Under the pieces are notes generated by a model that saw nothing but the letters and a program-made list of their open reading frames with translations, searched no databases and was not told the DNA's origin. A stretch of DNA of 64,000 nucleotides from Aquabacterium lacunae (lineage in GTDB: Bacteria; Pseudomonadota; Gammaproteobacteria; Burkholderiales; Burkholderiaceae_C). Below, one piece after another: positions 1 to 7,683 of this stretch. Numbering within the stretch: position 1 is the stretch's first letter; the number at the start of each line of letters is the position of its first letter. Where the stretch lies: positions 1-64,000 of the forward strand of contig NZ_SIXI01000008.1 of assembly GCF_004310865.1 (NCBI RefSeq). Direction: 5' to 3'. The position numbers and the translations under genes are program-made.

Positions 1-122
1 AAACACCCAAAGGAGCCGACCAGACAGTAGACTTATCCACATCCGAGCAGTCCGCTTCTTCGTCAACCTAGTGGCTCAGTTTTGGACGTGACGCCTGGCT
101 CAGTTTTGCTCGTGATTCAACA
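1..122. mobile_element. Terminal end of an IS21-like insertion element (partial)
   Basis: The segment ends in ...GATTCAACA at about 122 and carries two copies of TGGCTCAGTTTTG in direct orientation, 24 bases apart. Multiple subterminal repeats of this look, with a TG...CA tip, are typical of IS21-family ends. The first 70 bases could be the end of the element or its istB gene, but no frame is long enough to identify. The neighbouring gene begins directly inside the boundary and lacks the front of its family, which fits an insertion. The identity of the element is inferred from end structure only. Confidence 0.45.
72..115. repeat. Two 24-base-period subterminal repeats of the IS end
   Basis: TGGCTCAGTTTTG occurs at 72-84 and again at 96-108, each followed two bases later by CGTGA (87-91 and 111-115), so the period is exactly 24 bases. 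Repeats like this are transposase binding sites at IS21-family ends. Confidence 0.6.
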
Positions 123-131
123 GGCCAGGGC

Positions 132-1052
132 ATGGACGCGGTCGTGATGCACTGGTTGCATCACCGTCCTGGCGACTTCCGTGTGGTCAGGCATCGCGAT
201 GGACGCCTGGTGGGCGTCGTACTGATGCTCGAGCTGGCGGAGGCCTCGCCGCAAGCCCGAGCTGGTGACCCCGCGGTGGCTCGCCTGTGGACGCATGTGC
301 AGCAGCAGCGTGAGCCTCTGCCGGGTGGCAGTGTGTGGTGTTGCCGCCTCATGGTTGACGCACATGGGGACGCGTTGCCGCTGCCCACGGTCACGTTGTC
401 AGGCATGTGGCTGACCCAGCGCACCCTCACCCACCCCCGTGCCGATTGGAACCTGGCCCTGCACCACAACACCGACGCCATGGCGCCGCTGTACGGTGCC
501 ATGACCCGGCTCAACTGGGCGCACCGCTGTCCGGCGCTCGACGACGTCATGGACGGCCAGCACCACGGTGCCTTTGTGCGCGACTGCGTGCGCGAGCCGA
601 TCGGGCCCCAGTGGCGCCCGGCAGCGCCGGTGCCACTGCCTGGACAGGCACCACCCCTCGGCAGAGACGACTTCACCCAGGCGGTCCGTGAGGCCTTGCG
701 TCAGTGCCAACGCGATGAAGCCCTGGTCACCAACCCTCTGTGCCACAGCGCGCTGGTCCAGCAAGCGGTCGAGTCTGCCCAGCCCCACGGGGAATGTGCC
801 GTTTTGCGCCAGTTGCTCACCGAGGGGGTGCAAGCGTTGGGCACCCATCCCGCCGACCTGAAGTTCCACCGCGCTTTGCAGGCGACCTGGCTGGTGCCAG
901 GTGCCAAGCAGGAGGCCGTGGCGGCCGACCTGGGCCTGCCCTTCAACACCTACCGCTACCACTTGGCCCGAGGTGCCGAGCGACTGGCCCAGGTGTTGTG
1001 GCCTCGGGAACTGTTGGCCCGTCAGGTCCGCGGTGCAGGCATCGAAGGCTGA
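132..1052 (+). CDS. Probable C-terminal fragment of a large ATPase-type regulator, cut off by the IS end
   Basis: The 306-residue product is not a family I can name firmly. Its N-terminal part (about 10-160, with PGDFRVVR near the start) resembles the GNAT-like middle domain of large AAA/NB-ARC-type bacterial regulators. Its last 60 residues (AVAADLGLPFNTYRYHL) look like a sigma-70 region 4-type helix-turn-helix. In that family an N-terminal ATPase domain precedes these parts, and none is present here. The reading frame is open upstream into the IS end as far as the stop at 69-71, so the annotated ATG at 132 may be only the first internal Met. It is probably a non-functional remnant, or at most a DNA-binding fragment. 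Confidence 0.5.
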   Translation: MDAVVMHWLHHRPGDFRVVRHRDGRLVGVVLMLELAEASPQARAGDPAVARLWTHVQQQREPLPGGSVWCCRLMVDAHGDALPLPTVTLSGMWLTQRTLTHPRADWNLALHHNTDAMAPLYGAMTRLNWAHRCPALDDVMDGQHHGAFVRDCVREPIGPQWRPAAPVPLPGQAPPLGRDDFTQAVREALRQCQRDEALVTNPLCHSALVQQAVESAQPHGECAVLRQLLTEGVQALGTHPADLKFHRALQATWLVPGAKQEAVAADLGLPFNTYRYHLARGAERLAQVLWPRELLARQVRGAGIEG

Positions 1053-1058
1053 AGCGAC

Positions 1059-2444
1059 TCAGGCCAGTGCCTGGCTGCGCGTCAACAACCGCCTTCTCGT
1101 CTTCTCGATGTTGCTGCGCAGCGCATACAGCTCATCGGCATGCGCCAGCGGCACCGTGATCTGGCTGGCCACGCGGTCGAGTTCGTCCAGCTCGTTGAGC
1201 AGTTCGTCGCGGGGGGCCTGGCCTTCGTCCATGCGGGCCTCCACGGCGCGCAGGCGGGCGTACCACCTGAACACGCGCTGGCGCACGCGGTAGGTGTACA
1301 GCGGCGGCAGCACGCGTGACAAAGGCAGCAGCAGCACGATCAAACCACCGATGACCAGCCACATGCGCTCCAGCAGGTTACTGGCCCAAAACGGCAGGTA
1401 ACGCTGCCAGAAGGGCGGCGTGCCGTTGATGGCGCGGTCGCCTTCGGGGCTCACGGGCAGTTCGCTGGTGCGGGTGTTCGGAAAATCTCGCGCGCCATTG
1501 AACCAGCCAGCCCCGCCGTGCAGTTTCTGTGCGGCTTGGGCAAACAGCTGGCGCAGCGCGGGGTGGGTCTCGTCTCGGGTCAGCAAGGCGGTGGTGGCGG
1601 CCAGCAGGCCGATGTCTTGCGGGGGCAGGTCGCCGGCCAGGTCAACCATGCCGCGCGGCAGGCTCACGGTCTGCAAAAACGGGAAGCGGCGCGACAGCGC
1701 GTCGGCATGCGGCAGGTCGGCCAGGGCAATGCCAGGCTGTCGCAGCAGCCACTGCACCACGGGCGATTCGGGCGCTGTCACCAGCACCAGGGCATCGAGC
1801 TCGCCGGCCTGCAGGGCGTGGGCGGCTTCTTCAGGCGGCAGTTCGCGCGCCTGCACCGCGGCCAGGTCCAGGCCATTGGCCTGCAGCAGGCGCCGCACCA
1901 GATCGGGCACGCCGCTGCCCGACTGGTCCACGTTCACGCGCAGGCCTTGCAGCTGGCCCAGTGCGCTCAAGGGAGGCGGCGGTGGTGCCTTGGCTGCTTT
2001 GGGGGCCTTGCCTGCCGGCACCAGCGCTGCTGGGCGGTAGAACACCCACAGCGGTTCGTAAAACAGCGCACCCAGCGAGGTGATGCCGGCATTGGCATCG
2101 GCGCTGGTGTCGTCACTGCCACCGCGCACGAAGGCCACATCGGCCGTGCCGTCACGCAGGGCCTGCAGGTTGCCCACCGTGCCTTCGGTGGTCAGCAACT
2201 GCACCTTGATGCCCTCTTGGGCCAGGGCCTTGGCATAGCGCTGGCCGAACTCGGCATAGGCGCTGCCCGCCGGGCCCGTGGCCAGGGTCACGGTGCGCGG
2301 GGGCTGGGGGTCGAGCCACCAGTAAGCACCCGCCACCAGGGCGGCCACCAGCAGCAGCACGGGCCCGGCCGATGCCAGCAGGTCGCGCAGGTCTTCGAGC
2401 AGGGCGCGCAGGGCTTGCGCGGTGACGCGGGGTTGATCAGCCAT
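1059..2444 (-). CDS. TAXI family TRAP-type solute-binding protein, membrane anchored
   Basis: The product (about 461 aa) has an N-terminal membrane segment (about 25-42, LLLVAALVAGAYWW). A TAXI/NMT1-like binding domain follows, starting TVTLATGPAGSAYAEFG and containing the typical RDGTADVAFVRGG. A second hydrophobic segment lies near residues 330-355, before a short helical tail. This two-anchor form is usual for TAXI proteins of beta-proteobacteria, whose ligands are generally unknown. I chose the ATG at 2444, not the one at 2462, because GGAG sits seven bases before it. The start overlaps the end of the upstream aminotransferase by eight bases, so the two genes are probably co-transcribed. 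It converges with the gene ending at 1052. Confidence 0.8.
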   Translation of the reverse strand: MADQPRVTAQALRALLEDLRDLLASAGPVLLLVAALVAGAYWWLDPQPPRTVTLATGPAGSAYAEFGQRYAKALAQEGIKVQLLTTEGTVGNLQALRDGTADVAFVRGGSDDTSADANAGITSLGALFYEPLWVFYRPAALVPAGKAPKAAKAPPPPPLSALGQLQGLRVNVDQSGSGVPDLVRRLLQANGLDLAAVQARELPPEEAAHALQAGELDALVLVTAPESPVVQWLLRQPGIALADLPHADALSRRFPFLQTVSLPRGMVDLAGDLPPQDIGLLAATTALLTRDETHPALRQLFAQAAQKLHGGAGWFNGARDFPNTRTSELPVSPEGDRAINGTPPFWQRYLPFWASNLLERMWLVIGGLIVLLLPLSRVLPPLYTYRVRQRVFRWYARLRAVEARMDEGQAPRDELLNELDELDRVASQITVPLAHADELYALRSNIEKTRRRLLTRSQALA

Positions 2445-3654
2445 GGTGGGCTCCTGCAGCATGGCGGGCCAGCAGCGGGCTCACAAAGCGACCCAGCCGC
2501 GCCAGCCCTTCGGCCAGGTCTTGTTTTGAGGCCGCGCACGACAGGCGCACATGCTGCCCGCCGCTGCTGGGCCCGAAATCCACCCCCGGGGTCAGGGCCA
2601 CGTGGGCCTGTTGCAGGGCCTGCTCGCAAAACTGCATGGCGCTCAGCCCCGTGGGGCTGACGTCGATGTAGGCGTAGAAGGCGCCATCTGGCCGCACGGG
2701 CACGGGCAGGCCGATGTCGGCCAGGCCTTGCAGCACCAGGGCGCGGCGCTCGGCAAACTCCTGCTTGCGCGCTTCGCACACGGCCAGGCTGTCGGGCGTG
2801 AAGCAGGCCCGCGCGGCCATTTGCGCTGGGGTGCTGGCGCAGATGAAGTAGTTTTGCGCCAGGCGCTCCATGGCGGGCACCAGGGCTTCGGGCACCACGG
2901 CCCAACCCAGGCGCCAGCCGGTCATGCCGAAGTACTTCGAGAAGCTGTTGATGACGCAGGCGCCCGGATCAGTGGCCAGGATGCTGGGCGTGGCCGAGCC
3001 ATCGGGCTGCGGGTCGGACAGGTTCAGGTAGATCTCGTCGACGATGCGCCAGGCCCCGCGCGCCTCGGCCCACTGGCACAGCGCCGTCAGCTCGGCCGGG
3101 GGCACCGAGGTGCCCGTGGGGTTCGACGGCGTGGCGATCATCAGGCCGCGGGTGCGGGCACTCCAGTGGCGCTGCACCGCAGCCAGGTCCAGCTGGAAGC
3201 GGCTGTTGGCGGTGGTGGGCACCAGCCGCACCTCGGCCCCGAAGCCCGCCAGGAACTGCCGGTTGCAGGGGTAAGACGGGTCACCCACCAGCACCTCGTC
3301 GCCCGGGTTCACCAGGGCCGCCGTGACCAGCAGCAGCGCGGCCGACGCACCGGCCGTGACCACCACGCGCTCGGGCGCGATGTGCAGGCCGTGGGCGTGG
3401 GCATAAAAGCCGGCAATCGCCTCGCGCAGTGCGGGCAGGCCCAGGGCGCCGGTGTAGGGCAGGGCTTCGTGCTGGGCCACGCGGGCCAGCTCGGCGCGCA
3501 CCGCGGGTGGCGCCCCGAAATCAGGCTCGCCCAGGTTCAGCTTGATCACGCGGTGGCCCTGGGCTTCCAGCGCAGCCGCGCGCTTGCCGAACTCCATGGC
3601 CAGGAAGGGCGCGATCTGTTGGGCGCGAAGCGAAGCGGGCATGGGCGAAGACAT
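2437..3654 (-). CDS. Class I/II pyridoxal-phosphate aminotransferase
   Basis: The 405-residue protein shows the fold-type I aminotransferase plan: KLNLGEPDFGAPP near the N-terminus, a VTAGASAALLLV segment, the ATPSNPTGT motif, VDEIY, and SFSKYFGMTGWRLGW near residue 239 with the Lys that binds PLP. The substrate cannot be read from the sequence; relatives act on aspartate, alanine or aromatic amino acids. An open frame extends upstream to 3792, but it would overlap the divergent gene at 3718. MSSPMPASLRAQ at 3654 matches the family start. It is translationally coupled to the TAXI gene downstream. Confidence 0.9.
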   Translation of the reverse strand: MSSPMPASLRAQQIAPFLAMEFGKRAAALEAQGHRVIKLNLGEPDFGAPPAVRAELARVAQHEALPYTGALGLPALREAIAGFYAHAHGLHIAPERVVVTAGASAALLLVTAALVNPGDEVLVGDPSYPCNRQFLAGFGAEVRLVPTTANSRFQLDLAAVQRHWSARTRGLMIATPSNPTGTSVPPAELTALCQWAEARGAWRIVDEIYLNLSDPQPDGSATPSILATDPGACVINSFSKYFGMTGWRLGWAVVPEALVPAMERLAQNYFICASTPAQMAARACFTPDSLAVCEARKQEFAERRALVLQGLADIGLPVPVRPDGAFYAYIDVSPTGLSAMQFCEQALQQAHVALTPGVDFGPSSGGQHVRLSCAASKQDLAEGLARLGRFVSPLLARHAAGAHHG

Positions 3655-3717
3655 CAAGGGGCATCCGGGCAGAGACAATGGCAGCACCGCAGTGTGCCCA
3701 AAATTCAGGAGTGATTC

Positions 3718-5709
3718 TTGTCTGCCCCCACGCCTTCCCCACGCCTTGAACCCGACCTGCTGTCGCGTGCGAACTTCGTTCAGCACTGCCACGACGTGCT
3801 GGAGGTGCTGGACGTGACCTCAGGCGCTGTGCTGGGGCTGCAGGGCCACTGGGGCAGCGGCAAAACCTGGGTGCTGCAGGCGCTCAAGCAGCGCTTGGCT
3901 GAGGGGCACACGGCCGCGGGCCAGCACTGGGTGTGGATCGACGTGAACCCCTGGATGTTCAGTGGCAGCAACCAGGTGGTCGAGCAGGTGCTCGACGAGA
4001 TCGGCAAGCAGTTCCTGGGTGGGCAGGTAGCCGCGCAGTTCAAGAAGTTCAACGGTGCTTTGGAAACCGCTCAGGGCATTGGTGATCAGGTGCTCAAGTT
4101 CCGAAGCCTGCTGGGCAAGGCCCGTGGGCACATCGACTGGGTGGAGGCCGTGTCACCCCAGGTGGCCGCCCTGATCAAGCTGGCGGCGCCTGCGGCAGAG
4201 GAAGACGACGAAAAGGACGACAGCAAGCCAGAGCCCGAGGTCGACAAGCAGCCCGATCGCGAGTCGCTGCACGACCTTAAGGAAGATCTCACAAAGAAGT
4301 TGCAGGGCGTGAACTTCAAGGTCGTGATCGCCTACGACGACCTGGACCGCATGCCGCCGGTCGAGGTGTGCGAGGTGATCCAGGCCATCAAGGCCGTGGC
4401 GAACTTCCCGAATGTGGTCCACCTGATGGCCTACGACGAAGCGGTGGTGGCCAATGCGCTGGAACAGCACCTCAAGATCGACAACGGCCGGGCCTATCTG
4501 GAAAAGATCGTGAACTATGAGGTGGTGGTGCCGGCGCCGTTGCCCAGCGTGTTCGATGAGGCCTTGTCGACCAAGGTGCAGAGCGTGTTGAACACGGTGC
4601 ACGCGCTGCCAGTGCAAGAGTCGCAACTGCAACACGCAGTCTGGCAGCGGGCGCTGCGAGTCACCTCGGGGCTGATGAAGTCACCCCGTGATGTCGAGCG
4701 CTTGCTGGTGCGCTTCCAGCTTGCGGTTCGTAAACTGGGGCTGCAGATCGACCTTCGCGATCTGCTCGTGGTGGAAGCCCTGGCGCTGAAGCACCCTGAA
4801 GCGATCCGAGAGTTCGGCATGACCTACGCCTCGTGGACCCAATCTGTGAACCGTTCTGGTGAGCAGAAGAAGCCGGTGTTGGTGCTGAGCAGCTTGCCGG
4901 TGGCCAGTCATTCGGCTGCAGTGTTCCTGATCGGGCTGTTGTCTCAGGGCACCGGCGAAACGCCTCGCGAAGTCACCGGGCGCGGCCTGGAAGAGCGTGG
5001 CAACTGGTTGAGCTGGTGGCAGCACAGTGACACCGAGCAGACCCTCACCACGAAGGAGTTGCTGGACGCCACGCAAGACGAGGACGCATTCACCCGATCG
5101 ACTCTGTGGAACCGGGTTGATGTGGCGATCGAGCACATCCAGCAACGGTTTGCCGATGACCAAGCCAGCGCACAGAAGGCATTCAAGGTGATGTGTGGCG
5201 CCTGTGTGCGGCGCCAGAAGGTGGATGACGCACGCGCGCTGATGGCCCGCATCCACCAGCCTGATGAATTCCTCACCCAGTGGATCAAGGCATTGAAAGA
5301 CGATGAGTTGAAGGACACATGGACTGCGCTGGTTGATTTGTGCTCGGAAGACTCGCTGGAGATGTTGTTCTCTCGGGCCAAGGCTGCCGCATTTGATTTG
5401 GCTGCTTTGAAGGAGGTTCGCGAGAGGTGGCTACGTGATCAGTCAAAGAGAATCTTCGGCATGTATGTCATTGACAGCACGGCAGTGGTCGCACTCGAGC
5501 AAATCACCTTGGAGTTGAGCCAGGCTGAGTTCGTCGCGTGGATGCGCGAGTACTTGCCTACAACCAGCCATGGAAAAGTGCTTGAGCGATTTGAAAAGCA
5601 GATCAGTGAGTGGTGTGTTTCAACGAGCCAGGGTGCATCAAGGAAGGCAGCAGTACGGCAAGCTGTCGGTGAGCACTTGAGGCAATCAGGTTCGTGCAGG
5701 CAAGAGTGA
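3718..5709 (+). CDS. KAP family P-loop NTPase, soluble, TTG start
   Basis: The protein (663 aa) has a Walker A motif GHWGSGKT at residues 43-50, a WIDVNPWMFSGSNQV segment typical of KAP NTPases, and a Walker B region AYDDLDRMPP around 205-214. An acidic linker at about 160-180 sits where many KAP proteins carry membrane helices, and I see no clear helices here. The C-terminal half is unrecognised. The start is TTG, preceded by AGGAG at 3707-3711; no ATG fits the domain start. KAP ATPases occur in mobile and anti-phage loci, but no partner gene is adjacent. Codon use near the 3' end (after about 5300) is visibly less G/C-biased than its neighbours, which hints at transfer. Confidence 0.85.
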   Translation: MSAPTPSPRLEPDLLSRANFVQHCHDVLEVLDVTSGAVLGLQGHWGSGKTWVLQALKQRLAEGHTAAGQHWVWIDVNPWMFSGSNQVVEQVLDEIGKQFLGGQVAAQFKKFNGALETAQGIGDQVLKFRSLLGKARGHIDWVEAVSPQVAALIKLAAPAAEEDDEKDDSKPEPEVDKQPDRESLHDLKEDLTKKLQGVNFKVVIAYDDLDRMPPVEVCEVIQAIKAVANFPNVVHLMAYDEAVVANALEQHLKIDNGRAYLEKIVNYEVVVPAPLPSVFDEALSTKVQSVLNTVHALPVQESQLQHAVWQRALRVTSGLMKSPRDVERLLVRFQLAVRKLGLQIDLRDLLVVEALALKHPEAIREFGMTYASWTQSVNRSGEQKKPVLVLSSLPVASHSAAVFLIGLLSQGTGETPREVTGRGLEERGNWLSWWQHSDTEQTLTTKELLDATQDEDAFTRSTLWNRVDVAIEHIQQRFADDQASAQKAFKVMCGACVRRQKVDDARALMARIHQPDEFLTQWIKALKDDELKDTWTALVDLCSEDSLEMLFSRAKAAAFDLAALKEVRERWLRDQSKRIFGMYVIDSTAVVALEQITLELSQAEFVAWMREYLPTTSHGKVLERFEKQISEWCVSTSQGASRKAAVRQAVGEHLRQSGSCRQE

Positions 5710-5725
5710 AACGCGGGTGCAGCGC

Positions 5726-6316
5726 TCAAGCCGCCTTCCCCCGCCCCCTCACCCGCCACCCGATCACCCCCAGGCTGGCCATCACCATGGCCCACACCTG
5801 TGGCTCGGGCACCGGGTTCACGCCGCAGTAGCCCGAGGTGCACAGCATGTAGGTGCTGCTTTCTGTGCCCAGTGCGGCTGTTTGCGCGGGGCTGCCCAGC
5901 ACCGTCACGGCGTCGGCCATGGGCTGTGCCGGGGCTTCCAGCAGCAGCGCTGCAATGTTGGTGTGGCCGTTGCTGTCCACGTTCAGGCTGGGCACCATGC
6001 CCGCAGGGCCCCAGTCGAACTCGAACTCGAACACGGCCAGGCCGGCCGCCTGGTCCACCGTGATCGACGCGTGCTGCATGGCTGCATTGGCCTGCAGTTG
6101 CAACGTGCTGATGTCGGCCAGCGCCAGATCACCCGTGGGGGCGGGCAGGCTGGGGTTGGCGCCGAATTCACCGTACCAGCCCGCGGCCACCACCCGCATT
6201 GACGGGTCGAAGCTCAAGGTGAAGCGGCCCGACACGATGGCATTGAAGCTGTCGGCGGGCGGGGTGTGCCCATTCAGCTTAAGAAACCCTTGCCATCGGG
6301 GTTTGCGCCAGTGCAA
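5726..6316 (-). CDS. PEP-CTERM protein lacking its N-terminus (probably 5'-truncated)
   Basis: The C-terminus has a clear PEP-CTERM sorting signal: VPEPQVWA, a hydrophobic stretch, then RVRGRGK. Exosortase substrates need a Sec signal peptide, but none can be found here. The frame opens at a TTG (6316) that lies in the terminator of the upstream gene, and the next Met is about residue 40. The body (SFDPSMRVVAAGW, FEFEFDWGP) is otherwise well formed. Loss of the 5' part by deletion against the terminator is the simplest reading. It follows two other PEP-CTERM genes on the same strand. Confidence 0.6.
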   Translation of the reverse strand: MHWRKPRWQGFLKLNGHTPPADSFNAIVSGRFTLSFDPSMRVVAAGWYGEFGANPSLPAPTGDLALADISTLQLQANAAMQHASITVDQAAGLAVFEFEFDWGPAGMVPSLNVDSNGHTNIAALLLEAPAQPMADAVTVLGSPAQTAALGTESSTYMLCTSGYCGVNPVPEPQVWAMVMASLGVIGWRVRGRGKAA

Positions 6317-6341
6317 ACCAGGGGCATTGCGCCCCTGGTTT
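6315..6341 (-). terminator. Perfect 11-bp inverted repeat, probable terminator
   Basis: AAACCAGGGGC (6315-6325) pairs with GCCCCTGGTTT (6331-6341) around a five-base loop. It lies just beyond the stop codon of the PEP-CTERM gene ending at 6352. The A/T ends give only a three-base U run, so the strength is uncertain. Confidence 0.55.
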
Positions 6342-6351
6342 CAGCCCTGTG

Positions 6352-7113
6352 TCAGCCCTTGCGGCGCCGCGCCACGGCGGCCACACCCACACCGGCCAGC
6401 ACCAGCGCCCAGGTTTCGGGCTCGGGCACGGCAGCCACCACCGAGCTCACGCGCAGGTTGTCGATGGCCAGGCCATCGTCGGCACCGGTGGCGTTGAAGT
6501 CTTGCCAGCGCAGCCACAGCTTGCCGGCGGGCATCACGTTCAAGCCCGTGATGCTGCCGCTGATGAGGGCGTTGACGGCATTGCCATTCAAGGCGCCCAC
6601 TGCGCCGGCGGTCACCACCGACCTGAAATCGAGCGCATCCACGTCGACCCAGGTGCCGGTTTGCAGCGAGGTGGCGTCCAGGCTGTACTGGAAGTCGAGG
6701 CGGTCGCTGCGGCCGGTGTTGCCCAGTCGCCATTGCTCGCCGGTGTACGAGATGTTCAGCCCCACGAGCTTGTCCATGCCGATGCTGACGTTGGTCAGCT
6801 CCACGCCGAACACGGCGTTCACCGCGCCCGACTGCAGGCTGCCCAGGGCGCGGTCGGTGCTGCCGGTCGCACCAAAGCTGTAGCTGTTGCCGGTGTTGCT
6901 GCTGCCGGTGCCCACGCCATAGCTGGTGTTGGCCGAGGTGCCGGTTTCGACCAAGGCCCAGCCTGCAGGCAGTGCCGTGCCGGTGGCGCCCGGGGCGGCC
7001 AGGGTGTCGAAGTTCTCGGTGTAGTCGATGCCGGTGCCGACCTGGGCGTGGGCCTGGGTGGCGGTCAGTGCCATCAGCGTGGCCGTCAGGAGGGGTGCAA
7101 GGGTGCGGGACAT
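6352..7113 (-). CDS. PEP-CTERM sorting domain protein
   Basis: The 253-residue protein has a Sec signal peptide (about 1-23, cut after AHA). A Gly/Thr/Ser-rich beta-type body begins DYTENFDTLAA and resembles secreted lectin-like or concanavalin-type domains. The exosortase signal VPEPETWALVLAGVGVAAVARRRKG is C-terminal. Such proteins are exported, clipped and anchored or released in species that make exopolysaccharide. It starts 11 bases after the end of the preceding PEP-CTERM gene and is probably in the same transcript as the nuclease at 7684-9945. Its function is unknown. No exosortase gene lies in the window. Confidence 0.85.
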   Translation of the reverse strand: MSRTLAPLLTATLMALTATQAHAQVGTGIDYTENFDTLAAPGATGTALPAGWALVETGTSANTSYGVGTGSSNTGNSYSFGATGSTDRALGSLQSGAVNAVFGVELTNVSIGMDKLVGLNISYTGEQWRLGNTGRSDRLDFQYSLDATSLQTGTWVDVDALDFRSVVTAGAVGALNGNAVNALISGSITGLNVMPAGKLWLRWQDFNATGADDGLAIDNLRVSSVVAAVPEPETWALVLAGVGVAAVARRRKG

Positions 7114-7123
7114 GGTGGTTGCC

Positions 7124-7669
7124 TCAAACGGTGGGGGTCATCAGAACAGGGGCTGCGCGGCGGCGTGCAGCCAGGGCGGCCACGCCCACGCCACACAGGG
7201 CCAGCACAGGCAAGGTGGGTTCGGGCACGGGTGTGATGGCCGTGACCGTGTAGCTGCCAAAGCCGGTGTCGCCTTGCGCGCCCGTGTAGAAGAAATGCGC
7301 TTCAGACAAATCGGTGAAGCCGGGCACCAGGGCCACGTGCGGGCGCAGCGCCGTGTCGGTGCTGGTGGTGTCGGCATGCACCAGGCCCAGGAACTGGCCC
7401 TGTGCGTAGGCGGCCAGGCTGTCGGGGGCCAGGGTGTAGGTCTGGCCGTTGAAGCTCAGGCTGAAGCTGCTCAGGGGCAGGTCGCCGTCCAGCGGCAGGC
7501 CATCGGGGCTGTCGGCATGGCTGAACTGCCCCGAGAAGGTGGCGCCGGCCAGGGGGCCCGAATCGGTCACGCCCGAGAACGTGAAGCTGGCGGCCGAAGC
7601 ATGCAGGCTGCACAGGCTCAGGGTCAGGCCAAGGGCCACGCCCAGGGTGCGGCGGATCAAGTGGGTCAT
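7124..7669 (-). CDS. PEP-CTERM sorting domain protein
   Basis: The product is about 181 aa when started at the ATG at 7669 (MTHLIRRTLG). That choice gives a normal signal peptide ending SLHASA; a longer open frame to 7840 is an artefact overlapping the nuclease gene. The body contains SFTFSGVTDSG and related short beta-strand motifs. The sorting signal is VPEPTLPVLALCGVGVAALAARRR, followed by an unusual ten-residue tail (AAPVLMTPTV) after the basic cluster where most family members stop. It lies 14 bases downstream of the nuclease gene. The function is unknown. Confidence 0.8.
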   Translation of the reverse strand: MTHLIRRTLGVALGLTLSLCSLHASAASFTFSGVTDSGPLAGATFSGQFSHADSPDGLPLDGDLPLSSFSLSFNGQTYTLAPDSLAAYAQGQFLGLVHADTTSTDTALRPHVALVPGFTDLSEAHFFYTGAQGDTGFGSYTVTAITPVPEPTLPVLALCGVGVAALAARRRAAPVLMTPTV

Positions 7670-7683
7670 GGTGAAACCTAAGG

